Shown: in pieces, positions 1-4,508 of the stretch
How positions within the stretch are numbered: position 1 is the stretch's first letter
How the letters are laid out: every line of letters begins with the position of its first letter
NCBI GenBank assembly: GCA_934454215.1
Contig: CAKSGG010000210.1
Coordinates: 1-5,020 of the forward strand
From: an uncultured Clostridia bacterium
GTDB lineage: Bacteria > Bacillota > Clostridia > UBA1381
Direction of reading: 5' to 3'
Length of the DNA: 5,020 nucleotides
Translations under genes and position numbers: made by a program
The notes under the pieces: model-generated
What the model saw: the letters and a program-made list of their open reading frames with translations, nothing else
Database searches by the model: none
Told to the model about the DNA's origin: nothing

Positions 1-2
1 CA

Positions 3-818
3 CCTGCTGTTTCAACACCTGCTCCATCGGCAGAAACAGCAACAGAACAGCCTGAAAGCTCATCAAACTCAAATAATCAGAGCACAAACTCTTCTTCAGG
101 CAGCAACTCAGGTTCTTCCGCCTCAATCAGCTCATCAGACAGCTCGAATTCAAGAGGCAGCAGCACAAGCGGCGGTTCGGAAAGTTCAAACAATTCCGGC
201 AGCAGTTCTAATAACAGCTCCGGCAGTGCAAGCAGCACTTCCGGAAGTTCAGGCAGTTCTGCCGCATCAAACGGTTCTGCCGTAACAAATACAAATAATT
301 ACAGCGGTTCTGTTTCGGGTCAGATTGTATCTAAGCTTGTGACAGGCGATAAGGTTATTTATGACCAGCCATCAAATAAATATTTCATGACGTTCAATAT
401 GGACGGTGTTATGTATTACGCACACGTTTCCGCAGGCAGCACAACGGAACAGGTTCATGGAAAGAGCATTACTATATCTGCCGAACCCACAAACGGTCGT
501 TATGACGGCAATACGGTTTATGAAATAACAAGCATGACATACTATGACGGTGATTATATACTCCCCGACTCGGGTACAAAGCTTATTCAGAAGTCGGAAA
601 TTCAAGATTTCACAAAGGACAAGCTTGGTCTTGCAAGAAATGAAATTTATGCCCGTCACGGCCGTAAATTCCAAATGGAGGTATATCAAAATTATTTCAA
701 CGGTAAATCATGGTATAAGGTCAATCCAAACTATGATTACACCGATGATAACAAAAACCTTAACAGTATCGAGCTTCAAAATGTTTCTACAATTCTGAGC
801 GTTGAAAATTCAAAATAA
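3..818 (+). CDS. Serine-rich linker protein with C-terminal YARHG domain (5' end outside window)
   Basis: The frame is open from base 3 to the TAA at 816-818, so the gene begins before the window; the GTG at 339 is internal and not the start. The visible 271 residues begin with a Pro/Thr/Ala/Glu segment. A low-complexity Ser/Asn/Gly stretch follows, encoded at 57-278, in which about 41 of 74 residues are serine. A folded part then ends in a typical YARHG domain: the motif LARNEIYARHGRKF has its YARHG codons at 648-662, followed by aromatic-rich YFNGKSWYKVNPNY. In Firmicutes, YARHG domains usually sit at the C-terminus of extracellular or cell-wall-associated proteins, and Ser-rich linkers often join a membrane anchor or zinc-ribbon head to them. 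I infer a surface or membrane-anchored protein. Any signal peptide or transmembrane segment would lie upstream and cannot be seen. The precise function is unknown. The domain call is firm; the location is inferred. Confidence 0.85.
   Translation, partial: PAVSTPAPSAETATEQPESSSNSNNQSTNSSSGSNSGSSASISSSDSSNSRGSSTSGGSESSNNSGSSSNNSSGSASSTSGSSGSSAASNGSAVTNTNNYSGSVSGQIVSKLVTGDKVIYDQPSNKYFMTFNMDGVMYYAHVSAGSTTEQVHGKSITISAEPTNGRYDGNTVYEITSMTYYDGDYILPDSGTKLIQKSEIQDFTKDKLGLARNEIYARHGRKFQMEVYQNYFNGKSWYKVNPNYDYTDDNKNLNSIELQNVSTILSVENSK
57..278 (+). repeat. Low-complexity Ser/Asn/Gly-coding tract
   Basis: This stretch encodes about 74 residues made almost only of Ser, Asn, Gly, Thr and Ala, with irregular repeats such as SSGS, NNSG and SGSSGSS. 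Serine codons are mixed (AGC, AGT, TCA, TCT, TCC, TCG), so it is not a simple DNA microsatellite but a protein-level low-complexity linker. It probably forms a flexible spacer between the missing N-terminal part and the YARHG-containing part. Confidence 0.8.
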
Positions 819-823
819 TATAT

Positions 824-856
824 AAAGGGAAGTAAAAACAGTTTTTACTTCCCTTT
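824..856. terminator. Bidirectional Rho-independent terminator
   Basis: A perfect 15-bp stem (824-838 with 842-856) closes a 3-base loop, CAG. It lies 5 bases after the YARHG gene's stop and 4 bases past the stop of the oppositely oriented Fe-S gene. On the minus strand the hairpin is followed by T-rich sequence. On the plus strand the U-tract is largely the 3' arm of the stem itself. It fits a terminator shared by two convergent genes. Confidence 0.85.
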
Positions 857-860
857 CGCA

Positions 861-1547
861 TTAAAAATCCAAAATTTTTCCGTCTGTAGAGATTGTTACA
901 ACATTCCACGGAATAAACTTTCCGCTGTTTTTTAACGCAGTCTTTGCCGCATTTTCAATACCGCCGCAGCACGGTACTTCCATTCTTATTACCGTTATGC
1001 TTTTTATATTGTTATTTTCTATTATCTCCGCGAGCTTTTGAGTATAATCGACATCATCAAGTTTCGGACAGCCGATAATCGTCACACGTCCTTTCATAAA
1101 TTCTCTGTGAATATCGGCATAAGCATATGCGGTACAATCCGCCGCAATAAGCAGTCTTGCATCCTCAAAATACGGAGCATTCACAGGAACAAGTCTGATT
1201 TGACATGGCCATTGTGCCAGCTCACTCTGCATTTTTACTTGTTCGGATACCTCCTCGGCAGCTCTGTCAAATTGTTTCATTTGTTGCCCCGGACAACCCG
1301 TATGCTTATTTCTCATTTTATTCTCCATAACCGCCTTTTCATCAAACGCAGCCGCTTCTCTTTCTTCAAACATTCTCGCTCCCGTAGGGCATACGGGCAG
1401 ACAATTTCCCAATCCGTCACAAAAATCATCACGCAAAAGTTTCGCCTTTCCATCAACCATTCCGATTGCCGCCTCATGACAGGCGTTTGCACACGCTCCG
1501 CAGCCATTGCATAATTCTTCGTTTATTTTTATAATCTGTCTTTTCAT
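861..1547 (-). CDS. Ferredoxin-like 4Fe-4S protein, probable Hcp partner
   Basis: The product is 228 residues, with an N-terminal ferredoxin-type domain (about 1-60) and a longer C-terminal part. The first cluster motif is C13-x2-C16-x2-C19-x3-C23, followed by His instead of the usual Pro. The second is C43-x5-C49-x3-C53-Pro, lacking the usual second Cys. Further cysteines are at 85 (GCPG), 115 (WPCQ), 138, 160 (GCPKLDD) and a 193-194 pair (PCCGG), so the C-terminal part may bind another metal or cluster. Proteins of this design commonly neighbour hcp and Crp/Fnr-type regulators in anaerobic Firmicutes and Thermotoga-like bacteria, where they are thought to deliver electrons to the hybrid-cluster protein; that role is inferred here. 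The start is ATG at 1547, with AGGAGG (1556-1561) 8 bases upstream. It is a single cytoplasmic gene, divergent from the Crp/Fnr gene and ending in a shared terminator. No signal peptide or membrane segment is seen. Confidence 0.88.
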   Translation of the reverse strand: MKRQIIKINEELCNGCGACANACHEAAIGMVDGKAKLLRDDFCDGLGNCLPVCPTGARMFEEREAAAFDEKAVMENKMRNKHTGCPGQQMKQFDRAAEEVSEQVKMQSELAQWPCQIRLVPVNAPYFEDARLLIAADCTAYAYADIHREFMKGRVTIIGCPKLDDVDYTQKLAEIIENNNIKSITVIRMEVPCCGGIENAAKTALKNSGKFIPWNVVTISTDGKILDF

Positions 1548-1555
1548 TATATAAT

Positions 1556-1561
1556 CCTCCT
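1556..1561 (-). promoter_or_regulatory. Ribosome binding site of the ferredoxin-like gene
   Basis: The minus strand reads AGGAGG, 8 bases before the ATG at 1547-1545. It is a full-consensus Shine-Dalgarno and fixes the start. Confidence 0.85.
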
Positions 1562-1569
1562 AATATCTC

Positions 1570-1598
1570 TTGACTTTACGGTTATATTATAATATAAT
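1570..1598 (+). promoter_or_regulatory. Sigma-A-type promoter of the Crp/Fnr regulator
   Basis: TTGACT (1570-1575) and TATAAT (1593-1598) are separated by exactly 17 bases, close to the vegetative consensus. The expected transcription start is near 1605, giving a leader of about 37 bases before the ATG at 1642. The 16-bp palindrome at 1613-1628 falls inside this leader, just downstream of the start, where a bound protein would be expected to block transcription. Confidence 0.75.
1586..1591 (-). promoter_or_regulatory. Predicted -10 of the ferredoxin-like gene (activator-dependent type)
   Basis: On the minus strand, bases 1591-1586 read TATAAT, predicting a start near 1579. The matching -35 position (about 1609-1614) reads CAGACA, a poor match to TTGACA. 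A good -10 without a -35, plus a palindrome centred at -41.5, is the layout of a class II Crp/Fnr-activated promoter. The region is a run of TA-rich sequence with other possible -10 boxes, so the exact start is uncertain. Confidence 0.55.
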
Positions 1599-1612
1599 GT
1601 TTAAAAGATGTC

Positions 1613-1628
1613 TGTTGTAATTCCAACA
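1613..1628. promoter_or_regulatory. Palindromic operator, likely site of the adjacent Crp/Fnr (HcpR-like) regulator
   Basis: The sequence TGTTGTAATTCCAACA is an inverted repeat in which 7 of 8 base pairs match (only T1618/C1623 breaks symmetry). Size and symmetry fit a Crp/Fnr dimer site with TGTTG half-sites. It lies between the divergent Fe-S protein and regulator genes. Its centre (1620.5) is at -41.5 of the predicted Fe-S gene start, and it covers about +9 to +24 of the regulator's transcript. Binding by the neighbouring regulator is inferred. Confidence 0.7.
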
Positions 1629-1629
1629 T

Positions 1630-1634
1630 AGGAG
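1630..1634 (+). promoter_or_regulatory. Ribosome binding site of the Crp/Fnr gene
   Basis: AGGAG lies 7 bases before the ATG at 1642 and directly abuts the palindrome ending at 1628. Protein bound at the palindrome would sit next to the translation start region of the gene. Confidence 0.8.
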
Positions 1635-1641
1635 TGAATTT

Positions 1642-2286
1642 ATGAAAGAATTTTTATATTTATTTAAAACAAGCCCTCTTTTTTCGGGAATGAGTGATGA
1701 TGAAATACTTGATTTTCTTGACTGTACGGGTGCGCAAATTATTCAAAAACAAAAAAATGAATATATTCTCCGCGAGGGCGAAACAACCGACTGCATAGGA
1801 ATGCTTTTAACAGGCTCTGCCGTTATTGTTCAGGAAGATTTATGGGGGCACAGAAATGTTATATCAAAAATACAACAGGGCAATCTGTTTGCCGAACCCT
1901 TTGCAATAATTAAAACAGCAGTACTGAATGTAAGCGTTATATCGGAGCATGACAGCAAAATCCTTATGCTGGATATATCAAAGCCAATGCCGTATCCCCT
2001 GCCCATACGAAACTTGGTACTGATATTATCGGAAAAATTACTCTTATTTAATGATAAAATCACTCATATGAGCAAGAGAAAAACAAGAGACAAGCTTTTA
2101 TCCTATCTTTCCGCCGAGTCGGTTCGTCAGGGAAAGCTTTCTTTTGACATTCCGTTTGACCGTCAGCAGCTTGCGGATTTTCTGTGTGTGGAAAGGTCAG
2201 CAATGTCGTTTGAAATTTCAAAACTTCAAAAAGAAGGAATATTAAAAACCAATAAAAACCACTTTGAACTGTTTACCAAAATATAA
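1642..2286 (+). CDS. Crp/Fnr-family transcriptional regulator (HcpR-like)
   Basis: The product is 214 residues, normal for the family. A cyclic-nucleotide-binding-type beta-roll spans about 12-112 (PLFSGMSDDE; LREGETTD; LLTGSAVIVQ; GNLFAEPFA). A dimerisation helix follows at about 120-142, then a winged helix-turn-helix at about 145-212 (LADFLCVERSAMSFEISKLQ at 177-196). There is no N-terminal Cys cluster like that of Fnr (Cys only at 28, 51, 182), and the Arg-Ser-Ala cAMP-contact signature is absent, so neither an Fnr-type Fe-S cluster nor cAMP sensing is likely. HcpR proteins of this class sense NO or related species, some through heme. The link to that role rests on the neighbouring Fe-S gene and hcp. 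In the recognition helix, the usual RSALSRE pattern reads RSAMSFE, with Phe190 in place of Arg. The start is ATG with AGGAG (1630-1634) 7 bases upstream. Autorepression through 1613-1628 is likely. Confidence 0.88.
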   Translation: MKEFLYLFKTSPLFSGMSDDEILDFLDCTGAQIIQKQKNEYILREGETTDCIGMLLTGSAVIVQEDLWGHRNVISKIQQGNLFAEPFAIIKTAVLNVSVISEHDSKILMLDISKPMPYPLPIRNLVLILSEKLLLFNDKITHMSKRKTRDKLLSYLSAESVRQGKLSFDIPFDRQQLADFLCVERSAMSFEISKLQKEGILKTNKNHFELFTKI

Positions 2287-2315
2287 AAAGCGCAAATCTG
2301 CGCTTTTTATATTTT
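2278..2315. terminator. Bidirectional terminator overlapping two stop codons
   Basis: A 17-bp uninterrupted stem (2278-2294 with 2299-2315) has a 4-base loop, AATC. Its core is GCGCA/TGCGC, flanked by A- and T-runs that give a U-tract in both directions. The TAA of the Crp/Fnr gene (2284-2286) lies in one arm, and the stop of the convergent short-chain dehydrogenase (2316-2314) begins at the edge of the other. The genes are only 27 bases apart and share this terminator. Confidence 0.88.
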
Positions 2316-3015
2316 AAAATTCCAGTCTGTTGCCCTCGAAATCACAGTACAAATATTCAATTTTTTTATCTTCAGCCATATCGTAAAGCTTTTTCGCCGT
2401 ATCCGACGGAGCTTGATTCGGACTTGCGTCTTTACTTGCTCCTGCCATTCCCTGCGGAGTAATCATCCACCCGGGATGAACCGCATAAAACGTTATTTGC
2501 GGATAAGCATTTTGTAAAATTTTTGTTGCCATATTCTGCGCCGCCTTTGACATACAATACCCATACTCGCCCTTGCGCCAGCAATCTTTTACAGAACCAG
2601 CCTCGGAGGACATATTTATTACAGACTTTGTCGTTGACCTTTCAATTAAAGGCAAAAACTCACGCATCATTCTGACAACGCCTACGGCATTTACGTCAAA
2701 TTGCCTGAAAATAATATCAAAATCAAAATCGGGGTCATCAATCATCAAACGTTTATTATCAAGCCATATTCCCGCATTATTAAAGAGAATATCAACGCAG
2801 GAAGCTTTTTGCTCTATAACTTCTTTGCACCTATGTACCGAATTATAATCCGTCACATCACATATATAATTCTCACAGCCGTCAAGTGCAGCAAGCTCAT
2901 CGCCTATATTTATATCAAGAGCAAAAACCTTATATCCTCTTTTAATTCCTTCTTTTGCCAAACATAGTCCCAAGCCTTGCGAAGCTCCCGTAACAACAAC
3001 AGTTTTATTCATCAC
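2314..3015 (-). CDS. Short-chain dehydrogenase/reductase (SDR family)
   Basis: The product is 233 residues, typical of classical SDRs. The Rossmann cofactor motif TGASQGLG is at 9-16. Asp34 at the end of beta-2 (ALD) suggests NAD(H) rather than NADP(H). NNAG is at 79-82 and the structural Asn at 109 (VNAVG). A catalytic Ser lies in the MSSEAGS segment (135-141), and YxxxK is Tyr153-Lys157 (YCMSK). The PGWMITPQG segment (181-189) matches the substrate-side loop after beta-6. The substrate cannot be told. It is the second gene of an operon and overlaps the end of the upstream medium-chain dehydrogenase, so the two oxidoreductases are probably co-translated and may act on the same compound. Two adjacent starts are possible: GTG at 3015 (9 bases after AAAGGAG) or ATG at 3012 (12 bases after it). 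The GTG has the better spacing, but the ATG may be used. Confidence 0.9.
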   Translation of the reverse strand: MMNKTVVVTGASQGLGLCLAKEGIKRGYKVFALDINIGDELAALDGCENYICDVTDYNSVHRCKEVIEQKASCVDILFNNAGIWLDNKRLMIDDPDFDFDIIFRQFDVNAVGVVRMMREFLPLIERSTTKSVINMSSEAGSVKDCWRKGEYGYCMSKAAQNMATKILQNAYPQITFYAVHPGWMITPQGMAGASKDASPNQAPSDTAKKLYDMAEDKKIEYLYCDFEGNRLEF

Positions 3016-3934
3016 ACTTCACTGCTCCTTTGATAAAGTTATCTGTATGATTTTCCATATCGTAATTCGCCTTATCAAATTCCTCCATAGAATATATGTG
3101 TTTTGTTGCGCCGGTAAATTTCCATATTCCCTTTGAAATCAAATCCAAGCCTCGCCTGCAAAGCTCGGTTTCAAAATCAATTCTTCTTTCATGACAATTT
3201 ATAACCTCTATAGCTTTCATGTTCCATAATTTAAAATCAACAATTCTGTCACAATCATTATGAAAACCTCCTACGCCTACTCTGCCGTGCGCACAAGCAA
3301 GCGCTCCCGCAAGATTTAATCCGCTTTGAGTTCCGCTAAATTCCATAACATTTTGAAATCCGATATGAAAAATATCCGTTTTATGTCCGTCCCTCGTTAA
3401 ATCAGGCGACTCCCATGTTCTCCAGTCAAGATAGAACTTAGGGTCAAGCTCATCGGGGTGATAAACCTCATCAGCTCCGTATTTAAGAGCATTTTCACGT
3501 GCCTCATCACGCAAATCAACCGCTACAATACGCCCGTACCCCATAGCCTTAAACATTGATACCATTCCCAAGCCCATATATCCTGTTCCGACAACAACAA
3601 CTTCATCATCAAGAAGTTTCGGCATCATACGGCTTCCGACGCTCATCAAGCAGCCTATCGGCTCAACAATAGCATCCTCATCCTTAATATTCTCGGGAAT
3701 AAGCATGGTTTTTTGAGGTTCCATAACTATGTATTCCTTATATCCTCCGCCGCCAAGTCCCGTTACACGGTCGCCTATTTTAAAGCCCTTTACATTTCTT
3801 CCGACATCGGCAACATATCCCATTGTTTCATGTCCGAAAGTTTGTCCTTTTTCGGCTACACTCCACGGATACCACTCCGAATGACACATTCCCGTATAGC
3901 GTAATAATAATTCCTCCCGACTTTTCACACTCAC
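3005..3934 (-). CDS. Zinc-dependent medium-chain alcohol dehydrogenase, N-terminally truncated
   Basis: The frame gives 309 residues, against about 340 for relatives. Conserved sequence starts abruptly at EELLLRYTGMCHSEW (7-21); the usual N-terminal strands and GPGE-type segment are missing. Visible motifs are the catalytic zinc ligands Cys17 (MCHSE), His35-Glu36 (GHE) and Glu91 (EPIGC), and the Rossmann motif VGTGYMGLG (115-123). Asp140 (AVD) points to NAD(H). The four-Cys structural-zinc loop is absent; the chain goes directly through GLGGGGYKEY. It probably oxidises a secondary alcohol, polyol or sugar; the substrate is unknown. Upstream of about 3916 the frame runs antisense through AraC-coding sequence to a stop at 3967-3965. 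The GTG at 3934 is a formal start with no ribosome binding site, so the gene may be untranslated or a pseudogene unless the junction is an artefact. The downstream SDR gene overlaps its end. Confidence 0.8.
   Translation of the reverse strand: MSVKSREELLLRYTGMCHSEWYPWSVAEKGQTFGHETMGYVADVGRNVKGFKIGDRVTGLGGGGYKEYIVMEPQKTMLIPENIKDEDAIVEPIGCLMSVGSRMMPKLLDDEVVVVGTGYMGLGMVSMFKAMGYGRIVAVDLRDEARENALKYGADEVYHPDELDPKFYLDWRTWESPDLTRDGHKTDIFHIGFQNVMEFSGTQSGLNLAGALACAHGRVGVGGFHNDCDRIVDFKLWNMKAIEVINCHERRIDFETELCRRGLDLISKGIWKFTGATKHIYSMEEFDKANYDMENHTDNFIKGAVKCDE
3025..3031 (-). promoter_or_regulatory. Ribosome binding site of the SDR gene inside the upstream gene
   Basis: The minus strand reads AAAGGAG inside the last codons of the medium-chain dehydrogenase. 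It is 9 bases before the GTG at 3015 and 12 before the ATG at 3012. This supports translational coupling of the two genes and leaves the choice between the two starts open. Confidence 0.7.
3899..3918. other. Putative deletion junction between the dehydrogenase and AraC genes
   Basis: Minus-strand codons here read E-E-L-L-L-R, the beta-strand just before the dehydrogenase zinc-site motif. Plus-strand codons of the same bases read V-I-I-I-P-P, the conserved strand and turn of an AraC cupin domain. Each family homology stops within this roughly 18-bp stretch, and nothing separates the two 5' ends. This fits a deletion through a short AT-rich homology, or an assembly collapse. Confidence 0.55.
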
Positions 3935-3960
3935 ACTACAGCAACTCGGAGTTTTCTGAT

Positions 3961-4485
3961 ATGTTTATTCAGCTCACAGATACGCCGCTGCCAAACGAAC
4001 CTGCCATATTTAAAGATACAACGCATGAAATTACGGAGTTAGCCAAAATGATATACAATAACTATATTCAAAAAGACGGCAATTATAAAAATACACTTCA
4101 GTATCTCATCGGAGCGTTTTATGAATACTTAATCAAACACTGTAAAAGCAAATCAAAATATGAATTTGTTTTTCAGTTAAAAAATATGCTGACTCAAAAT
4201 CTTTCAAATCCGCAGTTTGTTATTTCGGACGCCGCTAAAAAAATAGGTGTCAGCTACGAATATATGCGCCACTGCTTTAAAGAGGAAATAGGGCGCACTC
4301 CTCTTGAATATCTCACCGTAATAAGGCTTGAACAGGCAAAGAGGTATCTTACCGCATCACGCTTTTATTCTGTGTCCGACATTGCATTTTTATGCGGTTT
4401 CTCGGACGCATATTATTTTTCACGCTGTTTTAAAAAGCATATCGGCGTTTCTCCGTATAAATACAGAAAGTCAAACAGCTACTGA
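3961..4485 (+). CDS. AraC-family transcriptional regulator, N-terminally truncated
   Basis: From the ATG at 3961 the product is 174 residues; AraC proteins of this type are about 270-290. Two helix-turn-helix units fill the C-terminal 100 residues: VISDAAKKIGVSYEYMRHCF followed by GRTPLEYLTVIRLEQAKRYL, then the AraC signature VSDIAFLCGFSDAYYFSRCF and HIGVSPYKYR. Before them lies a helical linker typical of cupin-type AraC regulators. The frame stays open upstream to an ATG at 3823. From about 3901 it encodes VIIIPPDFSHSHYS, a clear cupin remnant, while 3823-3900 is only antisense dehydrogenase sequence. The 3961 start is chosen because GGAG (3948-3951) lies 9 bases upstream; the 3823 ATG has no ribosome binding site. 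A protein lacking most of the sensor domain could bind DNA without effector control, or the gene may be dead. The intact form probably controlled the divergent dehydrogenase operon. The stop codon lies in the terminator. Confidence 0.8.
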   Translation: MFIQLTDTPLPNEPAIFKDTTHEITELAKMIYNNYIQKDGNYKNTLQYLIGAFYEYLIKHCKSKSKYEFVFQLKNMLTQNLSNPQFVISDAAKKIGVSYEYMRHCFKEEIGRTPLEYLTVIRLEQAKRYLTASRFYSVSDIAFLCGFSDAYYFSRCFKKHIGVSPYKYRKSNSY

Positions 4486-4506
4486 CCGTTTGACTTTCTG
4501 CTTTTT
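4464..4506 (+). terminator. Rho-independent terminator of the AraC gene
   Basis: A perfect 13-bp stem (4464-4476 with 4488-4500) with an 11-base loop is followed by CTTTTT (4501-4506). The AraC stop TGA (4483-4485) is in the loop, and the left arm is coding. The hcp stop (4511-4509) is 3 bases beyond the U-tract on the other strand, so the hairpin may also serve hcp, with a weaker U-tract in that direction. Confidence 0.85.
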
Positions 4507-4508
4507 CA

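Noticed and set aside
57..278. Tandem repeat or CRISPR-like array
   Set aside because: There are no repeat units of constant length or spacing; it is coding low complexity with mixed serine codons.
372..689. Minus-strand open frame under the YARHG gene
   Set aside because: Antisense shadow of the YARHG coding sequence; no recognisable motif.
339..818. A separate 159-residue gene starting at GTG 339
   Set aside because: The same frame is open back to base 3 and encodes a sensible Ser-rich linker joined to the YARHG part, and the GTG has no ribosome binding site. It is the 3' part of a larger gene.
1038..1514. Plus-strand open frame of 158 codons inside the ferredoxin-like gene
   Set aside because: It lies antisense to a gene with clear cluster motifs and a strong ribosome binding site; its translation matches no family I recognise.
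1582..1598. AT-rich palindromic run TTATATTATAATATAAT as a regulator site
   Set aside because: Its symmetry is explained by two overlapping opposite -10 boxes in low-complexity TA sequence; the TGTTG/CAACA palindrome next to it is the better operator.
3823..3900. First 26 codons of the long AraC frame as true AraC N-terminus
   Set aside because: These bases encode the conserved dehydrogenase zinc-site region on the other strand, the plus-strand peptide is not AraC-like, and the ATG at 3823 has no ribosome binding site.
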